This document shows, piece by piece, positions 16,572-24,951 of a DNA stretch of 64,000 nt; position 1 is the first letter of the stretch, and the number at the start of each line of letters is the position of its first letter. Origin of the DNA: Pseudomonas lutea (GTDB lineage: Bacteria; Pseudomonadota; Gammaproteobacteria; Pseudomonadales; Pseudomonadaceae); assembly GCF_000759445.1 (NCBI RefSeq), contig NZ_JRMB01000002.1:124001-188000 (forward strand). Direction: 5' to 3'. Both the position numbers and the translations under genes were made by a program. Below the pieces are notes generated by a model. It was not told the DNA's origin. It did not search any database and saw only the letters and a list, made by a program, of their open reading frames with translations.

Positions 16572-17794
16572 GCGCGCTGCTCCATGCCAGTGTGACGGGG
16601 CGCCGAACGGGGCACACAGTCAGGCCCGTCGAGGGTGTCGCTGACAAACCGGTGCAGGCGCTCAACACCACGACGCGCGTCATTGGCTGCGGTCAGAAAG
16701 GCCGGTTGGCGGGCGAACTCGTCGGCCGCAAGACCGCCTTCGAAATACACCTGATTGAAATAGGACAGGCCGAGCAGACGGTCGAGCACCTTGTCCGGTA
16801 TCGCCAGCCACTGCGGCGACGGCTCGATCGGCCGCCCCGACTGTGCGCGGCGCACGAGGAACTCGAGGATGGCCGGCGTCAGCGTATAGAGCGTGGTTTC
16901 GGCCCCGGTGCGCTGCAAGTGCCAGCAGTGCTCGCGTCCGCGCGCGTCGGTGTCGACCTTGATGCTGCACAGCAGCAGTCGGGCTGGCGTGTCGCGCCGG
17001 CGCATCAGCGCCTGCATCGCTTGATACACCGCCAGTTCAGCCCAACGCATGTCCGTACGGGTCAGGTTAATGCGATTGCTGCGTGCCTGCCGCACGAACT
17101 CCACCTCCGACCCCAGGCGCCCGATCATGAAGCTCACCACGTAGCGCGCCCGCTTCAGATTCACCCCGTTGGCCTGCGCTCGTTGTCGGCCGGCGTGAAT
17201 GGCTTTCAGGCAGGCATCAAGCTGCGAGACCGAAAAGCAGAAGGTGTTATTGATGGAACAGCCCTGCGCGACCAGGTGTTCGATGGCGTGATAGCCCTGC
17301 GCGCTGCCCGGAATCTTGATCATGATATTGGGCGCCAGCGCGGCCAACTCCAGGCCGCGCGCCACCAGTGCGTCGCGGTTCATCCAGTGCCCGCCTTCGA
17401 TCTGCGCCGACAGCCAGCCCGCCTGATGCCGCGATTGCCTGAACAGCGGCAGTAGCCGCTCTGCAGCCTCAACGATCGACTGATCGTAGAGCCTGGCCAC
17501 TCGCGCATGGGCGGGCATCGTCGACGGCACCGCGTTGAGGACATCCCGGTAATGCGCCGCATGGTTCATGACCGCCTGACTGATCAATACCGGGTTAGTG
17601 GTGGCGCCACTCAGGGCCGAGCCCGGCTGACCCCATTCTTGCGGGAGAAGGTCTGCGATAAATGCCTGCATACCTGGATAGCTCCGCAACAACTTGAGAC
17701 GGCAGTCGTTATATATAACAGGCGAAGAATCAAACCAGACTTCCGAGTCGGAGTTATAATGTTTTAAAAGCTGAACGAAGCCCGAACCATCCAT
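16568..17794 (-). CDS. Transaldolase-like protein, first gene of biosynthetic operon
   Basis: A 408-residue class I aldolase/transaldolase. GATTNPVLIS (63-72) matches the phosphate-binding start of transaldolases, Lys160 in IMIKIPGSAQGYHA is the expected Schiff-base lysine, and INNTFCFSVSQ (181-191) is the next conserved strand. It is somewhat longer than the roughly 320-residue TalB and is not the classical pentose-phosphate gene by context. It may move a three-carbon (dihydroxyacetone) unit to an aldehyde to build the carbon skeleton of the product. A GGAAGG site lies before the ATG. It opens a six-gene operon and is preceded by an AT-rich leader. Confidence 0.8.
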   Translation of the reverse strand: MDGSGFVQLLKHYNSDSEVWFDSSPVIYNDCRLKLLRSYPGMQAFIADLLPQEWGQPGSALSGATTNPVLISQAVMNHAAHYRDVLNAVPSTMPAHARVARLYDQSIVEAAERLLPLFRQSRHQAGWLSAQIEGGHWMNRDALVARGLELAALAPNIMIKIPGSAQGYHAIEHLVAQGCSINNTFCFSVSQLDACLKAIHAGRQRAQANGVNLKRARYVVSFMIGRLGSEVEFVRQARSNRINLTRTDMRWAELAVYQAMQALMRRRDTPARLLLCSIKVDTDARGREHCWHLQRTGAETTLYTLTPAILEFLVRRAQSGRPIEPSPQWLAIPDKVLDRLLGLSYFNQVYFEGGLAADEFARQPAFLTAANDARRGVERLHRFVSDTLDGPDCVPRSAPRHTGMEQRA

Positions 17795-18347
17795 GAAGAT
17801 GCCCTTCCTTTGTCATGAGAACACGGAAATCGAAGCCCACATGCAGCACGGGCAAAATGCCAGCTTTTTCAAGCTAATAGTCGGATGACTGGGGCTTCGA
17901 GACCTTACGATGGATCCAATCGGACAACCTGTCAAACGCAATTCAGTGGATTTTTAATGCCGAATTGGAATAAGAAGTTTAATCGTGCGTCTTAGTAGCT
18001 GCAGAGGGCATGAGTCAGTCCGAGGCCCTTTTTCGGAGAGATTCAAATGGATGAAATCATATGAGTGCCGCGTTACTTATAAAAACAATAAGCCGTTCAC
18101 TTATATCAATGACCACGTGCTGAATAGGCATGCTTCTCACGTTAGTTGTAGATCTAACAATAAGTGTGATCAATGGAACATGCGCATTGCCTCAACGGAT
18201 AAATGCACGCCTGGGCGTGTTCGATCACACATGTCACTCGACGGCCGCCGAGCGTTGGGTTATGAAAGCGAGACGGCAACCACCGCACCGGCCCGGTTTT
18301 AACAGCCGGACCGAAATAGATCAAAAAACAGACCAAGAGACCTGACC
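17795..18347. other. AT-rich intergenic promoter region
   Basis: About 550 bases between the biosynthetic operon and the cytochrome b561 gene. The part from about 17930 to 18200 is clearly richer in A and T than the surrounding DNA. It should hold the promoter of the minus-strand operon and that of the plus-strand cytochrome gene. An open frame at 17985-18302 has no ribosome site and an unnatural protein sequence, so I do not call it. A short hairpin followed by TTTTT is listed separately. I found no HrpL-type GGAACC...CCAC box. Confidence 0.5.
18004..18033 (+). terminator. Possible plus-strand intrinsic terminator (small RNA end?)
   Basis: GAGGGC at 18004-18009 can pair with GCCCTT at 18025-18030, directly followed by further T residues to 18033. 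No protein gene on the plus strand ends here, so if real it would end a short non-coding transcript starting around 17.9 kb. The stem is only five or six pairs with a large loop, so this is a weak call. Confidence 0.25.
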
Positions 18348-18890
18348 GTGAGCACACCTTCCGACACCCAACGCTACAGCTACAAGGCCCGCTGGTTTCA
18401 CTGGGTCATGGCCGTCCTGATTGTGCTGGCCTATGCGCTGATCCTGAGCCGTACACAGCTTGCCCGAGGCAGCGACGCCCGCACCTTCGTTGTGCAGACG
18501 CATTTCTGGGTCGGTATCGTCGTGCTGGTGATGGCTTTCTTCCGGGTTGCCGAGCGCCGCCGTCACACGCCGCCAGGTATTACCCCGCCACTTGAAGGCG
18601 TGCTGCGTCTGGCGGCCACGCTGTCGCATTACGCGCTTTACGCTTTCCTCTTCGCACAACCCCTGCTGGGTCTGTTTACAGTGCTGCTGGAACGCGGCGC
18701 CTTGCCAATCCCCCTTACCGGGATGAGCATTCCTGCGCCCTTCGACATGTCCAAAGACACCGCCGAGACGCTGGAGCACTATCACGTCTTGCTCGGCACT
18801 ATTTTTTACTACGTCATTGGCCTGCACGTGATCGCGGCCGTCTGGCACCACTTCGTGCGCAAGGACAACACGGTCAGACGTATGGTGTGA
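18348..18890 (+). CDS. Cytochrome b561 (YceJ/CybB family)
   Basis: A 180-residue inner-membrane protein with four predicted membrane helices and conserved histidines: YKARWFHWVMAV near the N-terminus, TLSHYALYAFLF in the third helix region, and ETLEHYHVLLGTIFYYVIGL then HVIAAVWHHF at the end. These are the heme b ligands and flanking residues of the YodB/YceJ-type cytochrome b561. It probably passes electrons from quinol or superoxide at the membrane. The start is GTG with AAGAG upstream. It is convergent with the thiol-redox fusion gene. Confidence 0.85.
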   Translation: MSTPSDTQRYSYKARWFHWVMAVLIVLAYALILSRTQLARGSDARTFVVQTHFWVGIVVLVMAFFRVAERRRHTPPGITPPLEGVLRLAATLSHYALYAFLFAQPLLGLFTVLLERGALPIPLTGMSIPAPFDMSKDTAETLEHYHVLLGTIFYYVIGLHVIAAVWHHFVRKDNTVRRMV

Positions 18891-18936
18891 AGGCGGCCTG
18901 GCGCGAGCAGTTGCCCCGCTCAGCGCCGGGCTCCGA

Positions 18937-20163
18937 TCAGGCGCGTGGGGCGGGCGCGGCCATGCGAGCCTCATCAAGAAGCCCGCGAATAACCTGCTCC
19001 TGTTCTTCGTACGCGCCTTCCCCGAAATGGCTGTAACGGATCTGCCCCCGGGCATCGACAAGGTAGTGCGCAGGCCAGTATTGGTTGTCGAACGCGCGCC
19101 AGATCGCATAGTCATTGTCGATCGCGATTGGGTAGTTCAGGCCCAGCCTGGCCACGCTCTTGCGCACGTTGTCGATGACCCGCTCGTAGGGGTATTCAGG
19201 CGTGTGGACGCCGATGACCACCAGACCGTCCTTCTCGTACTTTTTCGCCCATTCGTTAACGTGCGGAATGCTGTGCCGGCAATTGATGCAGTCGAATGTC
19301 CAGAAGTCGACGAGCACCACCTTCCCGCGCAGGGATTCGGAGGTCAGCGCGGGTGAATTGAGCCACGCCAACGCGCCGGATAACGACGGCATCTCGCCCT
19401 GGCTGCTGACGTCCGGCGCCGCAGCCGCTTTCACGCTGCTGACCACATAATCGATGGCCTTGGGCACGCTGCTCAGCAGCCGCTGCTCGACTGCCGCTGC
19501 GGACTCGGACGACGTCCCGGCCAGGAGCTGATTCTGCGTGCCGGTGGCAATGCCGACGGCCACCAGCAGTGCCGCGAGACCAGCGCTGCGACGCAGCCAG
19601 GCGGTCACGGGCAGCGACAACTTCAACCGCGCCAGCAAACCGCGCCCGGCAAAGATCACAACACCCAATGAAACCGCGCTGCCCAGCCCGTACGCCAGCA
19701 ACAGCAAGCTGGTCTGCGGGTTGGGCCCTTGCAGCATCGCCCCGCTCAGAATGATCCCAAGAACAGGGCCGGCGCAGGGCGCCCACAGCAACCCCGTGGC
19801 GACACCTATGAGCACCGAGGCAAAAGGTCCTGACAGCCGCCGCGTGGCGGGGTCGAGGCGATTGCCCAACGCTACCAGCGGCAGCGTCAGCCAATGGCTG
19901 ACCCGCGCGCAGAGCAGCGACAGTGCGAACAGCACGAGGACCACAAGCGCGACGTCACGACCGATGCCGTTGGCGGCAACCACCCAGTCGCTGCTGACCA
20001 CTGCGAGGCTGGAAACCAGAGCAAAGGTCAGCATCAGCCCTAGCAGCGTCATGAGAATCGACGCTGCCGAACGATCCGCGCGGGCAAAGAGAAACGGCAC
20101 AACCGGCAAGATGCAGGGGCTGAGCACGGTAACGATGCCGCCCAGAAATGCGATCAGGAACAT
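18937..20163 (-). CDS. CcdA-like membrane domain fused to TlpA-like thioredoxin (DipZ-type)
   Basis: A 408-residue fusion protein. Residues 1-210 form a CcdA/DsbD-type membrane domain, with the characteristic cysteines Cys17 (LSPCILP) and Cys130 (WAPCAGP). From about residue 255 there is a periplasmic thioredoxin-like domain with the CxxC site C292-I-N-C295 in FWTFDCINCRHSIP, and with HTPEYPYER and the cis-proline region WPAHYLVD further on, resembling mycobacterial DipZ and the TlpA/ResA group. It would carry electrons from cytosolic thioredoxin across the membrane to a periplasmic target. The domain order is unlike DsbD, which has a beta domain first and thioredoxin last. Confidence 0.85.
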   Translation of the reverse strand: MFLIAFLGGIVTVLSPCILPVVPFLFARADRSAASILMTLLGLMLTFALVSSLAVVSSDWVVAANGIGRDVALVVLVLFALSLLCARVSHWLTLPLVALGNRLDPATRRLSGPFASVLIGVATGLLWAPCAGPVLGIILSGAMLQGPNPQTSLLLLAYGLGSAVSLGVVIFAGRGLLARLKLSLPVTAWLRRSAGLAALLVAVGIATGTQNQLLAGTSSESAAAVEQRLLSSVPKAIDYVVSSVKAAAAPDVSSQGEMPSLSGALAWLNSPALTSESLRGKVVLVDFWTFDCINCRHSIPHVNEWAKKYEKDGLVVIGVHTPEYPYERVIDNVRKSVARLGLNYPIAIDNDYAIWRAFDNQYWPAHYLVDARGQIRYSHFGEGAYEEQEQVIRGLLDEARMAAPAPRA

Positions 20164-20406
20164 GGACGTTCACCTCCAGCGGAGGCGCCGCCTGGAGCGC
20201 GGGCGAAGAGAAGATCAGGTGTAAGGTTTTTCCAGTTCATGACGGGGCCCCGGGCGATGAATGCGTTGGATTGAAGTCATCGAGGGCAATCGCCTCGATG
20301 GCGTCATTCAACGCCCGGGAAGTGTCGTCGATGTGTCCCGACCGCAGGCCAATGGATCAACGAGTGTCTGGCCCGCATTGCGATACACCGCGATACACGA
20401 AGCGCA

Positions 20407-21639
20407 TCAGCGGTGCCTGTCAGCCGAGTCCACCGTTCCGTCTACCGGATCAGGCGGCACGGGGCCGTCCTGGCTGGTGTCGATGCTGACCACCACCGAC
20501 ATCCCAGGACGCAACCGGTCCACCTCGGGCTGGTCGTCGTCGATGGTAATGCGCACCGGAATCCGCTGTGCAATCTTGACGAAGTTACCGGTCGCATTGT
20601 CGGCAGGCAGCAGGCTGAACTCGGACCCTGCCGCCGGTGAAATGCGCTGCACCCGGCCGTGCATCTTCAGGTTCTCAAGGGCATCGACGGTGAAGCTCAC
20701 TGGCTGCCCCAGACGCACATTGGCCATTTGGGTTTCTTTCATGTTGGCGATGATCCAGCGCGGCCGCGGGACCAGCGCCATCAACTGCGCCCCGGAGTTG
20801 ACATAGGCCCCGAGGCGCACGCCAATCTGTCCCAACTGGCCGTCGCGGGGCGCCGTGATGCGCGTGTTAGTGAGGTCGATCCGCGCCAGCTCGATGGCCG
20901 CTTCGGCGTTTTTCACCGAGGCCTCCAGGGAGCCACGGTTGACGATCACGGTTTGCAGGTCCTGACGGGAGATTTCCAGCGCCGCCCTGGCCTCGGCCAG
21001 GGCCGCTTTCGCCTGAGCGTCCGCTGCGCGCGTGACGTCAAACTCACTTTTCGACACCGAGCCGTCGGTGACCAGCGCCTGACCACGGCGCAGGTCGGCA
21101 CCGGCCTTTTCACTCTGCGCCTGAGCATTGGCAACGGCCGCCTGACGCTGGGCAATCGTGGCCTCGGCGCTGCGTCGCTGCTGCAGATTATTGGCCAGAG
21201 CGGCTTTCTGGATGCCCAACTGCGCCAGTCCCTGATCGAGGCGCTGCTGGTAAATCCGGTCGTCAATGCGCACCAGCAGATCGCCCTGCTTGACCCACTG
21301 GAAATCCTGCACCGGGACTTCGTACACGTAACCGCTCAGCTGTGGGCCAATGAGTGTGGTCTGGCCTCGTATCAACGCGTTTTCCGTGCTCTCGATCGGG
21401 CTGCTGAAAGGCGGCAACTGCCAGGCGTAAAGCACCACCAGCACCCCGGCCAGGGCGATGCCGCCGAACAGGATCGCCGACACCAGGCGAATGCGGGCCG
21501 AACGCGGCTGCGTGGTGGCCGGCATTACCACAGGAGCGGGTGCAGGTGCTGCGGCCGCGGCATGGGGAGGTGTCGAACTGGCGGCCGGGTTGCTGCTGTT
21601 ATCGCTGCTATCGCCGGTAGGTTTGTCGGATTGAGTCAT
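20407..21639 (-). CDS. EmrA-type HlyD membrane fusion protein
   Basis: A 410-residue periplasmic adaptor. A Pro/Ala-rich cytosolic N-terminus is followed by one membrane helix (LVSAILFGGIALAGVLVVLYAW), a lipoyl/beta-barrel half, a long coiled-coil hairpin (residues about 145-250, with many Ala, Gln and Arg) and the second barrel half containing ITAPRDGQLGQIGVRLGAYV. This is the EmrA/HlyD plan. The start at 21639 is inside the stop codon of the preceding EmrB-like gene (ATGA), so the two are translated together as an efflux pump. An outer-membrane factor is not encoded nearby. Confidence 0.88.
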   Translation of the reverse strand: MTQSDKPTGDSSDNSSNPAASSTPPHAAAAAPAPAPVVMPATTQPRSARIRLVSAILFGGIALAGVLVVLYAWQLPPFSSPIESTENALIRGQTTLIGPQLSGYVYEVPVQDFQWVKQGDLLVRIDDRIYQQRLDQGLAQLGIQKAALANNLQQRRSAEATIAQRQAAVANAQAQSEKAGADLRRGQALVTDGSVSKSEFDVTRAADAQAKAALAEARAALEISRQDLQTVIVNRGSLEASVKNAEAAIELARIDLTNTRITAPRDGQLGQIGVRLGAYVNSGAQLMALVPRPRWIIANMKETQMANVRLGQPVSFTVDALENLKMHGRVQRISPAAGSEFSLLPADNATGNFVKIAQRIPVRITIDDDQPEVDRLRPGMSVVVSIDTSQDGPVPPDPVDGTVDSADRHR

Positions 21640-23315
21640 GAAGAATGAGCGCCAGAAGGTTGAACGGGGGATGCCACTGGAGTCGCCGGGGTAAAGGGCG
21701 CCACCGGCTCTGTGGTAATCCACAGCCAGGTCGCACGGCTGGTGATCCAGATCATGGTCAGCACCGCGATGACCGCGATCAGCATGAACACGTCGTTGTA
21801 GGCCAGCGTATTGGCTTCACGGGTGGCGGCGGTGGCCAGCGAACGTATGCCCAGGTTGGTGCGGGCTGCCGGATCGGCAATGGCCGAAATATAGGCGCCG
21901 CTGGAGCTTTGCAGCCGCGACTGCACCTGAGCGTCGATCAGCGTGACATGTTCGACAATGTGCGCCGAATGGAATTTCTCGCGCCAGACCTGAAAAGTCC
22001 CCAGCAGCGCCGAGCCGATCAGGCTGCCGACGTTCTGCGTGATCCCGAACATCACCGAAAAACTGACCATGTTGCGCGGGTTGCTGATCACCCCGCTGAT
22101 GCCCAGCACTAGCGTCGGGCCGAGAAAAAACGTACCGCCAAACGCCAGCAGGAACTGACTGAAATACATCTGCGGGCCACGGGTCAGGCTGGTCGAGAAG
22201 CTGTCCATGCTCGACCCGATGGCCATCAATGCCAGCGAGATGATCAGCGGTTTGAACAAGTGTTGCGGGTTGATCGTCAACGCGCTGATGACCAGCCCGG
22301 CAACACTCCCCAGCAGCATGAACAGGTACAAGGTATGCAATTGCTCGGAGCCCTGGTTCAGCCCCTGAAGAAACCCGACAGCGCCGGTCGACTGCTCAGA
22401 CAGCACAATGCGCGTCAGCAGCACGCCGAAGGCGAAACGAATCATCCGGCCACTGCCCAGCCAGCGAGTGATCAACAGCGGTCGGACGCGATTGTGTTCG
22501 ATGCACAGCCCGGCCAGGATCAGCACGATGGACGAGGCCAGGGCCATGCCAATCCACGGTTCTTCCAGCCACCACTCGATCCGCCCCAGCGACAGCGCAG
22601 CACACAGCGCGGCAAACCCCGAGGCCAGCAGTGCGAAGGTCAGAAAATCGAGTTTTTCGAAGGCTTTGAAGCGATCGCCGGGCGGCAGCTTCAAAATCAG
22701 TACACAGCCCAGTGACAGCAGGCACATCCCCAGCTCGAAGAGGTAGAGACCGCGCCATTCGGCGATCTGCAGCAGGTCCTCGGACACCAGTCGCGCCAGC
22801 GGTGTGGCCAGCTGCGCGGTGCCCAGCCCGAGCACTAGCGCTTTCATTCGCCATTTCTGCGGGAAGGCCTGAATCATGTAATACAGCCCAAGCGAACTCA
22901 GCGCTGCACCGACCATCCCGTGGGCCGCCCGTACCGCGATGGCCGAGCCGATGTCGTTGACGAACAGGTGCGCAAAGGTGACGAGGGCGTACAGCACCAG
23001 GAATACTTCAGTGAACGCGCGCAAGCCGAATTGCTGGCGAAACTTCACCAGCAAGAGGTTCATCGAGACGTTGGTCATGACATAAGCGGCAGGCAGCCAG
23101 GCGATCTCAGCCTGAGTGGCCCCCAGCGAACCCTGCAGGTATTGGAGGTTGGCCACCACCAGCGCGTTGCCCAACCCACCCGTCAACGCCACGATCACGC
23201 CGACGATGGCAAACGCCCAGCGCTTGGGCGTGGCGTGCAAAGGCGTCGACGGCGAGCCCGGCAGTGTCGGCCGCTCGTGAGGTGCCCAGTCGTGGGGTCG
23301 GTACTTGTCGTTCAT
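21636..23315 (-). CDS. DHA2 family MFS efflux transporter, EmrB-like
   Basis: A 559-residue permease with about 14 predicted membrane helices, as in the DHA2 drug:proton antiporters. Motifs include ALTGGLGNALVVANLQYLQG in helix 1, ATQAEIAWLPAAYVMTNVS in loop 1-2, and the FGGTFFLGPTLVLGISG helix. Loop 2-3 carries VKFRQQFGLRAFTEVFLVLY in place of the strict GxLaDrxGrkxxl motif A, so the motif is degenerate. It works with the adaptor gene overlapping its stop. No regulator lies next to it, and the substrate is unknown. Confidence 0.87.
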   Translation of the reverse strand: MNDKYRPHDWAPHERPTLPGSPSTPLHATPKRWAFAIVGVIVALTGGLGNALVVANLQYLQGSLGATQAEIAWLPAAYVMTNVSMNLLLVKFRQQFGLRAFTEVFLVLYALVTFAHLFVNDIGSAIAVRAAHGMVGAALSSLGLYYMIQAFPQKWRMKALVLGLGTAQLATPLARLVSEDLLQIAEWRGLYLFELGMCLLSLGCVLILKLPPGDRFKAFEKLDFLTFALLASGFAALCAALSLGRIEWWLEEPWIGMALASSIVLILAGLCIEHNRVRPLLITRWLGSGRMIRFAFGVLLTRIVLSEQSTGAVGFLQGLNQGSEQLHTLYLFMLLGSVAGLVISALTINPQHLFKPLIISLALMAIGSSMDSFSTSLTRGPQMYFSQFLLAFGGTFFLGPTLVLGISGVISNPRNMVSFSVMFGITQNVGSLIGSALLGTFQVWREKFHSAHIVEHVTLIDAQVQSRLQSSSGAYISAIADPAARTNLGIRSLATAATREANTLAYNDVFMLIAVIAVLTMIWITSRATWLWITTEPVAPFTPATPVASPVQPSGAHSS

Positions 23316-23435
23316 TGAGCAGACCTGATGAATGCCGTGCTGTGACCCCGCGCGGCGCGATATGACTCCCTGGCCGCCTGAAAACCTTGATGGACGTTGC
23401 GGGCCCCCTCCTGGCCCGCAACGTCACGTTCCACA

Positions 23436-24650
23436 CTAGCTGATCATTCTCAATTCGCGGGTCTTCTCCAGGGTGCGGTCGAGGGTAACGTCGACCGCAT
23501 GAATGCTCGCCTGCCGGTGCTTGAGCATCCCGCCGTCGCGGCCGTTGAAGACCGCGTTGGCCTCCGCAAGGATCGACAGCGCCACGCTGTCCGGAGCGTC
23601 GCCGCCCAGGTCCAACCCGACCGGATAGTGCAGATTGGCGCACGCAGCGGCTTGGCGAGCCTGTTCGGGGAGTTCGTCCAGCAGGCGCTCGGTGCGGCTG
23701 CGCGGTCCGAGCTGACCGATATAGCGCGGGGTAGACAGCAGCACTTGGCCGAGCCAGTGACGATCCTGGCTCAAGCTGTGGGTCATCACTACGACTGCGG
23801 CGTCCGCCACCATGGCATGCAGTTCGGGCATCGGCTGCAACGGCGCCGAAAGAACCTGATCAGCATCGGGAAAGCGCTGTGCCCGGGCGAAATGCGAGCG
23901 CGCATCGATGACGGTAATGTGCCAACCCTGCAAGCGCGCCATGCTGACCAGGGGCATGGCGTCATGCCCGGCCCCAAAGATAACCAGCCGGCGCGGCGGG
24001 GCGATGTATTCCAGCAACACTTCAACGGCTCCGTCCGCGCCTTCATAGGTGCGAGTGGCCGAGCGACGGGCGTTGAGCACGGCCTTCAGATCCTCAGCCA
24101 CCGCCGTTGCCAGCCAGCGCTCGTGCATTTCAATCTGCACCTGTCCGGCTGAACGGATCGCCACCCGCTCGCCCAGAGCCGTGTGACGCTCGCTTTGTGT
24201 ACCAATGACGGTGGCGAGCGCCGCAGCTGTCCCGCTGGCTTTCACTTCCCGCAGCACGTCGACCACCAGACTGGCAGCCCGCGGCATCCCCTTCTCCTCG
24301 GGGTGATCTTCAAACAGCACCCGTTCAAACAGAATGTGCACGGTGCCGTTGCAACCCAGCCCGAAACTGAGCTCGGCATCTTCGAGCTCATCATCATCTT
24401 CGCCCGTGCTGTAAGTGCGCAGCGCGGGCTTGCCGCTTGCGGTCAGCCACCAGGCCTTTTTGCTGACATCGCTCTCCAGGCATCCGCCGCTGACGGTGCC
24501 GGTCGCTTCGCCCATCGGCGCGATGATCATGCGTGCGCCCGGACGGCGGTAGGCCGAACCTTCGACCTTGACCACCGTGGCGATTACCACGTCCTGCTGC
24601 CCGCGTTGCGCGTCTTCAAGCGCCGCCAGCAGACTGGATAGATCATTCAT
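23436..24650 (-). CDS. XdhC family protein
   Basis: A 404-residue XdhC/CoxI-like protein. The N-terminal part has VEGSAYRRPGARMII and VSGGCLESDV, characteristic of the XdhC_CoxI domain. The C-terminal Rossmann part starts LVIFGAGHDAMPLVSMARLQ. XdhC proteins bind molybdopterin, help sulfurate it and insert it into xanthine dehydrogenase-type enzymes. No xdhA/xdhB or other molybdo-hydroxylase genes lie in this window, so the partner must be encoded elsewhere. The ATG at 24650 is preferred to an in-frame TTG twelve bases earlier, because GGGGA then serves as its ribosome site. Confidence 0.85.
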   Translation of the reverse strand: MNDLSSLLAALEDAQRGQQDVVIATVVKVEGSAYRRPGARMIIAPMGEATGTVSGGCLESDVSKKAWWLTASGKPALRTYSTGEDDDELEDAELSFGLGCNGTVHILFERVLFEDHPEEKGMPRAASLVVDVLREVKASGTAAALATVIGTQSERHTALGERVAIRSAGQVQIEMHERWLATAVAEDLKAVLNARRSATRTYEGADGAVEVLLEYIAPPRRLVIFGAGHDAMPLVSMARLQGWHITVIDARSHFARAQRFPDADQVLSAPLQPMPELHAMVADAAVVVMTHSLSQDRHWLGQVLLSTPRYIGQLGPRSRTERLLDELPEQARQAAACANLHYPVGLDLGGDAPDSVALSILAEANAVFNGRDGGMLKHRQASIHAVDVTLDRTLEKTRELRMIS

Positions 24651-24951
24651 GCGCGTCCCCAAAAACCGGTTGATTCATTTCGGCGTTATTCACTCAATGC
24701 TTGCAGGATGCATACAGCAGGCGTGAGCGTCCTGAACGCATGTGCTGTTGTGCTGACTCCCAGTGGCCGCACAGGTTCAGGTGTGCTGCGCAACAGCGCT
24801 CACTCATCCAGCGGCTGTTCATCCCTCATTTGGATATTAAGTTGAACATTCGCGGCAAACGCACTCTCAAAGCCTGGATCGCCGTTCCGCCTGACTGCGT
24901 GGAATCAATCCACCGGACTGACCAGGCATCGGCTACGCCGGAGAGCACCTG
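24651..24951. other. Divergent promoter region, no gene recognised
   Basis: About 300 bases between xdhC-like (minus) and the egtB-egtD fusion (plus). It should contain both promoters. A short open frame at 24701-24952 has a Cys/Arg-rich, unnatural sequence and no ribosome site and is not called. No repeats were seen. Confidence 0.4.

Noticed and set aside
17985..18302. 105-codon open frame in the AT-rich leader
   Set aside because: No ribosome site, unnatural sequence rich in Arg, Cys and Asn, and it crosses the candidate promoter region.
17795..18347. HrpL (type III secretion) promoter before the biosynthetic operon
   Set aside because: No GGAACC-N15/16-CCAC pattern could be found on either strand.
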